Below are positions 1-11,742 of a DNA stretch of 64,000 bases, piece by piece. Source of the DNA: Aspidapion aeneum (Eukaryota > Arthropoda > Insecta > Coleoptera > Brentidae); NCBI GenBank assembly GCA_963576565.1, contig OY755046.1:47300786-47364785 (forward strand). The letters are read 5' to 3'. Position numbers and translations under genes: made by a program. The stretch's first letter is position 1. The number at the start of each line of letters is the position of its first letter. The notes under the pieces were generated by a model that saw only the letters and a program-made list of their open reading frames with translations, was not told the DNA's origin and searched no databases.

Positions 1-1338
1 ACCGAAAGATTCTTAAACTTTGTAAAAAAATATAAAATTTTTGTATTTATCATATTTTGATATCTATTTAAATAAACGTTTTTGATAAATATGGTGTAAA
101 AATATACGGGAAAACCCTGTAGGATTAAAATCAAAAAGATGCGGTCTGCCAGACCCTCTTTTTTTTGTTGAAAAATTGCAGATGTCTAGAGACTTTTTTG
201 ACCCCAGATTCGGATTAAGCGTTGAAAAATATATAGGAATATGAGGGTTTGTCTTACACAGAAAAAACAAAATATATCTACGGTATACATTAATTTTTCG
301 CCAATGAACACGAAACATTTTTTTTTCGTTTAGTATACGGATCTCGACATTTTTTTCTTGTGGGCTGTGTTATAAAAAATCAGAACTATAGAAGTAAAGC
401 AGCCTAAGAGGGAAATGCGATTCTTAAATTTCCAACAAAATGTTCTTTTTGTGGCCTCAGTAGGGAAGGGGAAAAAATGTATAATATTGTATGGACGACT
501 ATACGTGCCTGCTGGCCCTAATTTTTATCTTTTACAAAGAATCTTTCACCCAAATTAACCTGAAGGTATGCAAGGCTGTTTGAATCATTAATTTATTTTT
601 TTAATTCCACTCAAAATCAGCTATAAATAAAAATAGCTAATAACCTAATTTGGTAATAAGATTTGTCCTCAGACATGCAGTGGCGGCTCGTGAGGTAGTG
701 CCACGGTACCAGAGCACTACCCAATTTTTCTGCAAGAACACGTTTCTTTTTATTTTTAAAACGTCCTTATATGTTTTAAATTTATTTTATGCATTTATTT
801 TTAGTTTATTAATTATACGAAATTTGGTAACCCTGTGCAATTCTATGGATCACACTCCGACTTGACGCGACGCGATGAATGGGCCACGAAACACCAAAGC
901 AACGTAGAACACGCTGCCCAATGAGTATGAGCCACTTATCTGTTGGCTCCTTCGAATAGAGATCGATTTTATTTATTAGCATATATACATATAAGTTGTG
1001 AAAAACCCTGTATATTGACGTGCACTGAAGCCCCCACCCCCCCAGGACCAATATCTGCGTACTCCACTGATTATATGGACGGATATTTGTGCCTAGCACC
1101 AATTTTTTTCTAAATAATTTCCAAAGAATGTTTCACCGAAATTATTAGACCTTAGCATAATAACGGTTATGACCTTGGTTTTGGCAAAACCTAAACAAAA
1201 CGTATAGTGCCATGACCCAGCAGGTCAATCACCCTCGCAGACGGCCGCGGCCCTCTTCGCGACACGCACTATCCCAGTTTCAAAGGAGGTAGCAGCGAAG
1301 GAGAATAGAAAGAAATCGGAATTAAATTCTTATTTTAA
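1..1338. other. intergenic, no gene seen
   Basis: No open frame here resembles a protein family. Around 676-690 the sequence CAGTGGCGGCTCG looks like the left end of a hAT-type element, close to the element at 12983, but no matching right end was found. The rest is AT-rich unique or decayed repeat sequence. Confidence 0.5.
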
Positions 1339-1680
1339 CCTTCCGTTAGTCGCATCTATCTGCCAGATACATAGAGTTTTTAATTCCCACCACAGGCTCC
1401 AGACCGAAAGAGCGATATATAAAATAGCGGGTATCAAAATAGCTGTATCGAAATAGTTACAATCAAAATAGCGATATATATAATATAATAAAAGAACGAC
1501 TATCAAAATAACGATGTATCAAAAATGGCGATTGTAACAAAACAGCGATTATAATAAAATAGGGATGTAACAAAAGCGATGTAATAAAAAAGCGACTATC
1601 AAAATAGCGTCGAATGAGAAGTGGACAGTGCCAGTATAAAATGGGACTACCTAAAATAGCGCCAATCATGACCCAATCCT

Positions 1681-2195
1681 GACCCTTGTCATCAACCCAA
1701 TCCGACATACTCCAACCCAACCAAACCCTACATAACCAACCCAACCCAACATAACCAACCCAAACCAACATAAAACAACTGAACCCAATATAACATAACC
1801 GATCCCAACATAACTCAACCAAATCCAACGCAACATAACCAATCCAACCCAACGCAACCAAGATAAGTCACATGGGCGCATCCAGTGGAGGGCTCGGGGT
1901 CTGGCCCCCCAAACATAATTGTTTTTATATATTTTCAACATGGTTCATGAATAAAAATATAAAATACGACATTATGAGGACTTGCCCCCCTCCAAGAAAT
2001 ATCCGTGGGTGCGTCACTGTAAGACAACCCAACATACCAACATAACCTCTTACAAACGCTTTATTACAAACCCAATAAGTTGTGTTTGATTATGTTGGAT
2101 GGGGTTGGTTTATGTTGGCTTGGGTTGGTTATGTTGGCTTGGTTTAAGTTTGATTGGGTTGGGTTACGTTATGTTGGGTTGAGTTACGTTATGTT
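1681..2195. repeat. CCAACC/ACATAA minisatellite with inverted copy
   Basis: From about 1690 to 1860 the plus strand repeats short units such as AACCCAACATAACC. From about 2075 to 2195 the complement appears (GGGTTGGTTATGTTGG). The two arrays could fold on each other as a long imperfect hairpin. Open frames of about 90-130 codons here are repeat translations. Confidence 0.75.
1871..2019. mobile_element. 149-bp MITE, CATGGGCGCA...GCGTCACTG type
   Basis: The ends are CATGGGCGCATCC and GGGTGCGTCACTG, imperfect inverses. The flanks TAAGTCA (1864-1870) and TAAGACA (2020-2026) match at six of seven bases, suggesting a 7-8 bp target duplication as in hAT-like elements. The same family appears at 43203-43325 and 57141-57715, with a fragment near 32040-32155. 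It is nested in the piggyBac-like element. Confidence 0.6.
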
Positions 2196-2239
2196 CATGA
2201 ATTCGTCCCTAATTTAAGGGCGTATATGAAAAAATTATT

Positions 2240-3000
2240 TTAGCTTACACGTATAATATAACTAGAGTAATGTAAGTTATGGCGATTGTGTCGGGCAGTC
2301 CGTCTGTCTGTCTGTAAGTATGTCTGTCTGTCTGTAACGACCAACGCGCATAACTCAAAAAGCCGATTTGTTAGAATTTTGTTAAAAATATTACTTGTGT
2401 TTTGACTCTAGATGGTCTCACTTAAAAATAAATAAAATCCATTACTATATGAGCCAAAAAAAGGAGTGGGGGTTGATTTAAAAATTATTATAGTTTTGCT
2501 AAAATATGACTTCTGGTACTATATTAAAGCTTAATGTGCACGAAAAAATCAAAATACTCTCTCTCATCTCATCAGATAAAACAAAAATAAATGGATCCAT
2601 GACAGATCTGATACCTTCCTAGCTAGCCTATTAGTACACTGCAAGTGAACTCCATGATATATCAGCCTTGCAAACAGTTTTTGTAAATATCTCAGAAACC
2701 AAAGCTCCTACAAAGTTTTTGGTAATAACACAAATGATTAAAAAGAATGCGGTCTACTATATTCCGAAAACCTCATATTGATGTGATGGTCTGTTAAAAA
2801 TTTATCATTTTTAAAAAATTTTAATTGTCAAAAAACAGTCATTAGCATTATTGGATTTTGACCAAAATCTAATCAGCTCCTTAGAGTATCGAATACGATT
2901 TTACCTGAACATTTTATGAAAATCGGTTCAGGGTTAGGAGCTATCGTGTTACGGACAGAAATAATACACACACACACACACAGACATGCACCAAATAACA
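2240..3000 (+). repeat. diverged GTCT/CACA repeat-family fragment
   Basis: A GTCTGTCTGTCTG run near 2305-2335 is followed by CGACCAACGCGCATAACTC, the same phrase found beside the GACA tracts at 33.5, 34.4, 58.2 and 58.9 kb. A second part, 2870-2990, carries an inverted version of the phrase seen at 13920-14045 and ends in a CA microsatellite. Confidence 0.55.
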
Positions 3001-3054
3001 CATTTTCGGAATTATCTCAAATTTAGCTCCTATTCTCCACTACAATGAAAAAAT

Positions 3055-3445
3055 ATTTAAGGTATAATAGAGCAGATAAACATATCAAAATACACATAAA
3101 ACATATATTTTTTTAGGTAAATAAAAACCAAAAGAAACGCGAAGTAACGTGACTAACGGAAGGTTAAGCAGCAGCAGCAGCTTTTTATCTCCTGTACATA
3201 CGTACATTTAAATTCGCAAAGTTTTACAGGGTGCTTGATTATAAACTTGCCTCACATCGGTGGTTCTACGGGGGGGGGGGGTTCGGTTCGGTTCACGGGG
3301 GGGGGGGGGGTGAAAAGAGGGCCGAGGGAGGTTAAAAGCCCCTCTTCTCCCCGACCATACATAATTTTCAAATATTTAGGGTCTAATAGAGCAGATAAAA
3401 AAATCAAAATACACATAAAAAATATATTTTTTTTAAGTAAATAAA
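3055..3445 (+). repeat. direct duplication of about 65 bp, with G homopolymers
   Basis: A segment near 3058-3118 (AATAGAGCAGATAAA, then TCAAAATACACATAAAA) recurs near 3380-3440 with few changes. Between the copies are the piggyBac-like right end, a short AGC run (3167-3180) and G homopolymers near 3270-3310. Confidence 0.6.
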
Positions 3446-3816
3446 ATCTTACTCTTTAGGAAGTCGAGTATATACTAATCCTAACAAACAAAGTCAGCGA
3501 AGTAAACAGTTGTATCTACAGCACGCCCTCCAGCACGCGATTGATTATTCATTTATTTGTTGTTATTGTTTGTGTTACAATCTAGTCAGTAAACATTTGT
3601 AACTACAGCACACACTCCAGAACGCGATTGGTTAGTCATTAATTTGTTGTTATGGTTTTTTTTAAAATCTAGTCAGTAAGACTAATTAGCAATTTTGTTT
3701 CCACTTAATTTTCTAGAAATAAAATTTAATCTTAGGTTTCACTTCACTTGCTTCAACTGTAATTCAAAATGTTATATATTTTTTTAATTTCTTTATCTAG
3801 TTTAGTAGCTCAAACC

Positions 3817-4126
3817 CGAGGGGTCATCGGCACCCTAAAATTTTGTACAGCGTCCAACAGGACTTGGGTCCTGACGTGTACTGTTGGGTCCTGTTGAGTA
3901 CTGTTGGGTACTGTCGTGTACTGTCGAGTACTGTTGGGTACTGTCGTGTACTGTCGAGTACTGTTGGGTACTGTCGTGTATTGTCGAGTACTGTTGGGTC
4001 CTGTCGGTGTACTGTTGAGTACTGTCGTGTACTGTCGAGTACTGTTGGGTCCTGGCGGTGTACTGTTGGGTCCTGTTGAGTACTGTCGTTGTGCCTCGCC
4101 CTCAAAAAACATGCGAGCAAAAAAAC

Positions 4127-4157
<31 letters not shown>

Positions 4158-4708
4158 TCATCATCTTTGGGGAACCGCGCCGCGCTCACAAATCTTGCGA
4201 CCAAAAAAAAGGTCATCCTGGGGAAAGCCGATAGGGCCTTCGCGCGTTCGCGCGTTTCATATATGACTGAATTAACCGAACCGCGCCGTAGAAATTTGAA
4301 CCGCGCCGTCTCCAAAAAAAAAAAAAAAAAAGGTCATCCTGTCGTTTTGCATCTACGCCACTGTTTCGGCTAAGAGGGTTGTGTCGAGTACTGTTGGATT
4401 CTTTCGTGTACTGTTAAGTCCTGTTACGTCCTGTCGTGACTGTTGAGTACTGTCGTGTACTGTCGAGTACTGTTGGATCCTGTCGTAGTACTGTCGGGTA
4501 CTGTTGGGTCCTGTCGTGTACTGTCGTGTACTGTCGAGTACTGTTGGGTACTGTCGTGTACTGTCGAGTACTGTTGGGTCCTGTCGTGGTACTGTCGAGT
4601 ACTGTTGAGTACTGTCGTGTACTGTCGAGTACTGTTGGATCCTGTCGTGGTACTGTCGGGTACTGTTGAAACATTTGTACAGTACTGTTGAAAGCTGATG
4701 ACCCCTCG
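3817..4708. mobile_element. 892-bp inverted-repeat element filled with a 10-bp minisatellite
   Basis: The termini are CGAGGGGTCATC and, inverted, GATGACCCCTCG. Both are flanked by the same 8-bp direct repeat CTCAAACC (3809-3816 and 4709-4716), which marks this as a transposed unit. The interior is two arrays of a 10-bp unit of the form CTGTCGTGTA / CTGTCGAGTA / CTGTTGGGTA (about 3850-4090 and 4380-4690). They surround a middle part with three A-runs, each followed by GGTCATC. No transposase is present. An 8-bp duplication suits hAT-like or P-like mobilisation, but the termini do not begin CA, so I leave it unclassified. Confidence 0.75.
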
Positions 4709-5027
4709 CTCAAACCTCATTTTTTTAATTTTTGAACTAGCATAATATTGTCACAGCCTACCAAACAACCAGTTCACAGACTTGTTGAGCGAGAACGCTT
4801 TGCGCCGATCTTCGCGCATTTCGGGTTAGAAGCTATCAGGTCAGGTGCTACCGGGCAGGTTTTATTTAGTTCGCATCGAATTCAGTAGCGCGTGCTAACG
4901 AGTATTTTTTGTAAGGGCGTAGGTGATTAGTTTTTTGTGTTTTTATGGACAGTGCTGATATGGAAAATCGTAAATGAAAGGATCGAGGATACTTATTACC
5001 GTTTTACTTTTTTATAAAAATAACTAT
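4709..5027. other. no gene seen; short GC-richer stretch
   Basis: About 4785-4900 is visibly richer in G+C than its surroundings and contains several CG dinucleotides. No convincing frame, TATA box or terminator accompanies it. Confidence 0.4.
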
Positions 5028-5705
5028 GAATGATAACCATAATTTTATTAGATGTAGTGTGTAAAGTGTTCTTTTGTTATGAATTTTGTGTAAATAAAGT
5101 TTAATAAAAAACATCGCTACATGGTTAAAATTTATTTTTAAGGCATCAATGTATTTTGATCAAGTATCCTAGCTGTGAGGATACTTGTGATCATTTAAAT
5201 GAAAATGTCGATGTGTTCTGTAAACTATGTCAACTAAATTTTAACACACACACATAAAACCAGTTACTTTATATAGTTTAATAATGTTCTATATTTTTAT
5301 AGGGGAAAAAGAGTATACTTTATCATAGTTTTACATTAAAAAAAAATAATAATAACTATGATTAATATAATTATTCTATTAAAAGTACTGTGGTGTGACA
5401 TTTTGTTTTATAATGAATTTTATATAAATAAAGTTTAATAATCAGCTTAAGTACCCCACCATCTTGATTGATCAAGTATCCCCTACATTTTTTAAAAACA
5501 TCTCATCCTTTGGAGATTTTTATAGGGGATAGAGAGGATACTTTGCCATATTTTACTTTAAAAAAAACTATATTAAATATAATTATTCTATTAGATGTAC
5601 TGTGGTATGAAATGTTCTTTTGTTATAAATTTTAGATAATTAAATTTAATAAAATTAGCTTTAGTACCCCACCAACTTTATTGATCAAGTATCCCTCATG
5701 CACAT
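5028..5705 (+). repeat. tandem repeat of about 220 bp, three diverged units
   Basis: Three successive blocks contain the same order of phrases: an AGGGGA...GAGTATACTTT-type start (missing in the first), TTATTCTATTAGATGTACTG, TTTTGTTAT, AATTAAAGTTTAATAA and TTGATCAAGTATCC. The blocks end near 5175, 5485 and 5700. No coding potential is seen. Confidence 0.65.
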
Positions 5706-6303
5706 AACATATTATCAAACTTTGCAAACCTAACCTAAGTTGGAACCAATGTCAATAGGTTAATTAAGAAACCTTTGAACACAAGTTAAAATAAAAAATA
5801 TCTTAAAGTTAGCAGTCCGTTAAATTTAAGGCAGCTTTAACTTGAAAAGATTTTTAACTTTTGTTTTGTTTAAAGTGTTGTTAATTAATTGATTAATACT
5901 TTTCCTGAACATTTTCATACATTACCAAATGTTTCCGAAACACTTCCAGAACATGTTGAACTGAAATGGTAATATCATATTTTATTCACACTTAGATGAA
6001 AGGCACCGACTAGAGTATGTGAGCTAGTTGATAGGTAAGCTGTGGTATTGTCTAGAAGCTTAATCGCTTCCACATTCTTTTTTTATATTCCATTGCACCA
6101 AGGTGCATTAAAAAAGTTTCTTAGTATACACAACTCCAAAATTGAATATCGTTTCGTAATGTCCATACTGGTGGAACCGAACCGAACCAGTACCAGTCCT
6201 GTAGCAGTGGTAAGACTGTATCAGAAGCAATATATTTTGCGCGTACGTTTGTGCTAGAAAAGCGGCATCTTATGTTATATACCTATTTGTATATAATAGA
6301 AGG

Positions 6304-6350
6304 GCGTATAAGAAAAGACAACCTTGTAAGCAGTTGTCTTTGTCATACGC
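6304..6350. repeat. hairpin, arms of about 18 bp
   Basis: The left arm GCGTATAAGAAAAGACAAC (6304-6322) pairs with GTTGTCTTTGTCATACGC (6333-6350) across a 10-base loop, with one or two interruptions. It could be a small inverted-repeat element or a structured RNA. Nothing beside it decides. Confidence 0.6.
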
Positions 6351-7864
6351 GTAAAAAACGTGCTTACATTGACTGTCGGTCTTGATTTGACCCGAGAGCA
6401 GCGTCGCTTTCGCGACAACCGCCGGCTTCTTGCGCTCTACGCCGCAGATACAATTACTTCTCTCATTAAGTATGTAAAACGTAGTGGGGGGTCAATGCAT
6501 GCAAACCCAATGTGCGAATTCAGTTCGCGCCCTTTAGCCTTGAAATAAGTCTGTTTGATTACATACATACGCGTTTCACAATGGCGTGCCAGCAAGAGGC
6601 TTTGGTTTCGATAAAGGATATTGCAACGACCGTTAAAACTATACAGTTGCGTGATTATGTGTTAACAAAAGGTTTTCTTCCTAAAGTTTTAATGAAAATA
6701 TAAATAGGTATCATAAATAACGGTAGGATAAAGCAAGAAAATAAAGTTGACCGAAAACTAAAAAGGATATAAAAATACAAATAAGCAAGTTTAAAAAAAA
6801 ATTGCATCCCTTGTCTTAAATTTCTCCGCACGCCCCAGGTTTCAGTATTTGTCTATAAAGCAGTAACTTGTTATGAATAGTTGAATTGGGCTTCCTTCCA
6901 ATTAAACAACTATTTTTCTAGATACATTTATTTTTTTCCTTACGGTGTGCTTTCCAGTGCAGTTTGGCATCAAGTATCAGCCAGGAGATTTTTTTATACG
7001 GTTATGCGCACTCGCAAGGAGATCCCTATCACGCTCGAGAAGCGACAACTGCGCGGAAATGTTGGTGTATGTTGGTTTTGAAACGAGGAGCAGGACATTT
7101 TTCTTGATTTTAATATGTTACGGGAATGTTCTTAACTGTGATTCACATATTTGTTCGTAAAATCAACATGTATTAATGTTGTTTCACTTAATTGTATTCG
7201 CCAGTATTTAATTGTAAACTTGATCATTACACCAAGTTTTTATATTGATTAGTCACTTTATTTTTCTACTGTTAATAAACCAGTATCATCAGCTAAGCAA
7301 CAAATTTCTGATTTTGGGATCTCAAAAGTTAATTATAAATAGAAATAAGGTTAGCCAGACGTCCTAGTTTTAACGGGACCGTCCCGTTTTTTGACTTTAT
7401 GTCCCATGTTCCCAAACACTTTTTTCGGGACGGTCAAGTCCCATTTTTTTTCAGGGCTCTCCTTAAAATCCCTTTTGTGCTATTCTCTTATAGGGAAGTT
7501 CTTATTGTATTCGTACAAACATGACGAATTTTCAAAAATTCTTTTGGATCTAGGCATTTCTATGGTAAGCGATCTCATTTCCGTTTTCCGTTCCATTTTT
7601 ATGTATTTTTTACAATATACGACAATCTAGAAATAAACTTTCGGACTTCCATTGTCTTTATTTATTTTAAACACAAAGAACAACAACAAACTAGTAAAAC
7701 GATAAAAACAAAGCATTCTACAAAAAACATTATGAGTTGAATTAAGGAAGACAATATTATTCATAGACTGACATATAAACTGTCAACTTGGGATTTTCGA
7801 TGGATTTTCTTAATATTTTTATGACCATGACTGCATATTACTAATTTATAGATCTGTCTTTTTG
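6351..7864. other. no recognisable gene
   Basis: Several short frames (60-80 codons) exist but resemble no family and overlap on different frames. At 7368-7445 there is a small cluster of GGGAC/GTCCC inverted motifs. Confidence 0.4.
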
Positions 7865-8235
7865 CGTTAAAGTAAAGCTCTAGAAAAGTGTGAAAAGTTC
7901 ACATCTCAAAATGTTTTGGAAAAGTCTAGAAATGTGTAGGAAAAATCTCAAACTAATCACGAAAAGTCGAGAAATCTTCTAGAAATGTCTGAAAAGGTTC
8001 TGAAAGTCTGGAAATTTTCTGAAAAAGTCTACAATTGTACTGAAAAAGCCAAGAAATGATCTGGAAGTCTGTAAATGCCATGAAAAAGTGTATAAATATT
8101 CTGAAAAAGTCTATAAATGTTCTGGAAATATCCTAGAAAAGTCGAGAAATGATATAGAAAAATCTGGAAATGTTCAGAAAAACTCTGGGAAAGCCTGTAA
8201 ATGTTCTTAAAAAATCTGGAAATGTTCCGTTTTTT
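7865..8235 (+). repeat. minisatellite, unit about 28 bp
   Basis: More than ten imperfect repeats of a unit like CTGAAAAAGTCTAGAAATGT occur in tandem. Variation between units is high, so the array is old. Confidence 0.7.
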
Positions 8236-9782
8236 TTTTAAATTCTGGCAGGCTTACTAGTACGCTACCCTGAGGCACACCTGCTAGAATGTTTCTCAAA
8301 TTAAGGTATAAATATTTTTTAGTTTATTTGTGGATGTTTTTTTGTTAACTAGCTCAAACGGGTTCATACTCTTCTTAGTCTTTGAACTAGCAGTTTTGTG
8401 TAGAAGCTTAACCGCTTATACATATTCACATTGCTTCATTGATTTTTGCGTAGTTATATGTATATGTATCTACTGAAATTTCCATATTTAAGTCCCGATG
8501 AAGGTTACTATTTCTAACGGTGAATTTTTGGTACAATATCCTTCTACAGTTAAAAGGGGGTCATTCATGTCCACATGGTTTCATGTAATGATCGAAGGTC
8601 CACACTGTATATGTAGATTAACCTTCACTATGGTTATATCAAGGCAGTCTAAATGTCTGTTAGACTCATAGATATGGAAGGAAATAAATAGAAGACATTC
8701 TGCCCTAACATTAACAATTTGTTGTACATATCTCCATTTTAGTACGACACGGCTCGGAAACTAGAATAGTAATAAATTAAAAGAGATATTTGCAGAATAG
8801 TCAAAAGGAGTTTGTTCATTCCCTTGTGTCCCGAAGAAGATAAAATATTCAAACAAATTTTGCAGTAGATGCTACAAGTGCAGAATCTGGATTAAAATTG
8901 AACATCACAAAAAATAATATAGTTTTTAATTTACGTTTTCGTCTAATAATTATGTTTGATTATTAATACTGGTTGCCCAAAATGTGATGTGATAAATAAT
9001 ATGTGTGATGAAGTACTACTACTTCATCAGTTTGTTTTGGCGTTTTCAGTGTAACTGATAGGTTTATTTTTTCTGACACGCTTTAAACTAGTTTGTGTAT
9101 TACTAATAATGGTGGTATAACATATGTTCCTTTCTTAATTATGTTTTCAGAGAAAGGTAGAATATTGGTAAGTGATCTGAATAACTGTAAATCAGATATT
9201 TCATCTATATTTAGAAAACTTAAAGATACCTTTATAATAAAATCAATTAAATCTGTAATTTTTCCTTGATAGATCAGGAGAGTATAGCTTCAACAAGACG
9301 ACTGGTATTCTAGGCTAGAGTTCAAAATGTAATGACCTTTTTGAGGTATATTACTGGTTTCTTCATCCAAATTTGCCTTATTTCTTCAAATTTAATTGCA
9401 GTTTTTGTTTCATAGTATTTTACCTCCTGACGTTTATTTTAGTCACACTAGCTGCTACTACTACTTCTGTATATCCATTTTGGATGTGTTTCTTGTTTGT
9501 TGGTTTTATTCATTTGTACTCACGCTTAGTATGGGATTCAGCTTCTTGGGTAAATGCATTTTGGCTTGATGTGTTTCGGTTTCGGCACAAATGTGTTTCT
9601 TGTCTATTGGTTTTATTTATTCGTACTACCTTTTGGTATGGAAATCGGCTTCTTGGGTCCACAGGATGCTTACCTCCACAGTTTGGCTTGGTCTCGGGGA
9701 AAATTAGTTTGATTCTTCAGGTCTTGTCAATGTTTTGGGAATTCTCCTCATTTGGCGCCATAATGTCAAAGAATTTCGAATA
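8236..9782. other. no recognisable gene
   Basis: The longest frame here runs 9373-9879 on the plus strand. It is rich in F, L and W and reads into the mariner terminus at 9783, so it is judged a chance frame in T-rich DNA. No repeats or motifs stand out between 8240 and 9370. Confidence 0.45.
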
Positions 9783-9904
9783 CGAGGGCTGTCTTTTATA
9801 TTTTGCATATAGGAACATAGAGGGCGACAATGATCGAATGTCATTACTAAAACTTAACCTCAATCTTTACCCAACCTAAATTCGAAACGTCAGTGCGATA
9901 CATA

Positions 9905-11694
9905 CCCAAGTAACATTATTACCACTCAAGGTTTTATTAATTTGGTTCCAAGGTTATTTAGAGGGTGCTGTTATGGCTTTTAGGATCAATTTGGCTACAA
10001 AAAGGTAATTTATATTGCCAATTACCTAAAGAGGTGTTATACAACCAAAAAGTGTTCTTCTGTTCCTTTTAGATACTTTTGGTTTTATTGATTTCTGATT
10101 TATAAAGATGGTCTTATAAAACCCTTTTACCTAAAGTTTTTAAAAATAAATAAATATAAACTTTGGTCTTTTAGTTTTTATCATTACTTTAGGTCATAAC
10201 AAAAGTGTTTTATAATAGAGCTAAAAGGTTACCTTATATCCTTTTGTTTTTGTAGTTACCAGTAGTTTAATAGTAAATATGCTTATATAGGTGGCCATAT
10301 AGAACCTAGTTTCCTTAAGGTTTTTAAGAGTGGTAAATATAAACTTTAGACTTTTGGTTTTTGCCATTACTTTTAGGCATTTTAAACAGGTTTTATTGGA
10401 AGGCTTAAAGGTAAACTTAATTCTTTTGTATTTATGGTTACCCATAGCTGCATATTAAATATTATTTAAATAGGCGGTCATATAAAACTTTGTTTCCTTA
10501 AGGGTTCTAACAGAAGTAAATAAATACTTTCGTATTGTAGTTTTTACTAGTACTAGTACAGATTGGTACCTACCTATTGCAAGATTGATTATTTATTATC
10601 CTCCTGGGTAGGGCACCCAAGCCTAGATAAAGCCTGTTTAAACGGCCAATATAAGAGGTTTCCCTCCAACCTGCAGGCACAACGGATATCATTGCACTGG
10701 CCCTCCTGATTGTGTGCAAATTGCACGATAAAAAAACATTTAAATTTAACACAACACTTTAAAAAACAAATACAAAAAATTTAAGTGAGGTTATGTTCAC
10801 TATGTTTACCTTCTCTTTTTTATTGGTTTCATAAGCGCACTCAAAAATCCTTGTTGCGATAGAGTAACAAATAAAACCAAGTGACCACTATAAAACGATA
10901 ATGGCGTATATAGAATTATTTTAAAAATATTGTAAACAGAAAATATTTATCTAGTCGTTTTAGCAGTGTTTTTTAACAATAATTTTACTTTAATTTTGAT
11001 TTATGTAAACCAAACAGACTTTTTTAATGGTGAATAGTGTAAATTATTTTTTTTTATTTTAAATATTTGTTATTTAGTTATCAAAAAACTATTAAAAAGC
11101 ATTTGTGAGCTGGCGCGCTTATTTTGAGAGCTTTTCGGATACGATTTTATCAGAAAAATAAGTCGGGCAGGCAATTTGATGATCCACAAAACGACAAACT
11201 CCTCATATATAGGTATATTTTTATGTGATACAATAATTTTGGGACTCTGACATTTTTGGCAATTTTATAAAGTATTTTATATAGCCATTGTCAATCTAAA
11301 ATATCGCTAAAGCTTTTATAGGAAAAATTCTTTACTCTAAAGGTATTATGGTATTCAACAGAACTGCCAGGATACCAAATTACCAAATCTAGTTTTATAA
11401 CAGGATAGAGGACGTTTCTGAGTTGCTTTTAGAACCTGGCATAATAGCTTTAGTCTCTAAAAGGTTCTATACTGGTGGAACCGCTAGAGGGCGAAGCTAG
11501 CGTTTATTTCTTATGGTTTTATAATGAGTTTACATAGGTTGCCACCACCAATTGGGGAGTCCCATTTAGGAGGTCTAAGGGGTATATAAGCGTAATGGGA
11601 ACGTGCTAGCGACCAAACATTGAAACTAATGGTTTTAAGGAAAGGCGCTGGCAACCTTTTAGCTTCTGCTATAAATAAAGAAATGTTACTTGGG
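9905..11694 (+). mobile_element. TIR transposon, TA target, copy 1
   Basis: The termini CCCAAGTAACATT and its inverse are flanked by TA (9903-9904 and 11695-11696). A second, closely similar copy in the opposite orientation lies at 48865-50749, also between TA dinucleotides. The two copies define the element exactly. The interior has three diverged tandem units of about 185 bp (10100-10560) and a GC-richer segment around 10610-10720, but no transposase. It is non-autonomous, of uncertain superfamily; the TA target suggests Tc1/mariner-type machinery. Confidence 0.85.
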
Positions 11695-11742
11695 TATAGT
11701 TTTATATCTACAGTAAATTTTTAAGTTAACAAATCAGTTGAA

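Larger units (their letters stand above)
1339..3163. mobile_element. piggyBac-like non-autonomous element, TTAA target
   Basis: A 13-bp perfect terminal inverted repeat, CCTTCCGTTAGTC at the left and GACTAACGGAAGG at the right, is flanked on both sides by TTAA (1335-1338 and 3164-3167). TTAA duplication plus termini beginning CC is the hallmark of the piggyBac superfamily. No transposase frame is visible, so the 1.8-kb element would be moved in trans. Its interior holds a CAACC-rich inverted minisatellite, a smaller nested element (1871-2019) and a GTCT/CACA-type repeat fragment. Kolobok elements also use TTAA, so the superfamily is likely but not proven. Confidence 0.72.

Noticed and set aside
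1463..1941. Minus-strand frames of 91 and 132 codons rich in G, W and L
   Set aside because: Translations of the CCAACC minisatellite inside the piggyBac-like element.
3810..4720. Eight long open frames on both strands, up to 163 codons
   Set aside because: All translate the 10-bp minisatellite; the residue patterns simply follow the repeat.
9373..9879. 168-codon plus-strand frame that looks membrane-like
   Set aside because: T-rich DNA gives F/L/V-rich residues by composition. The frame runs into the mariner terminus and resembles no family.
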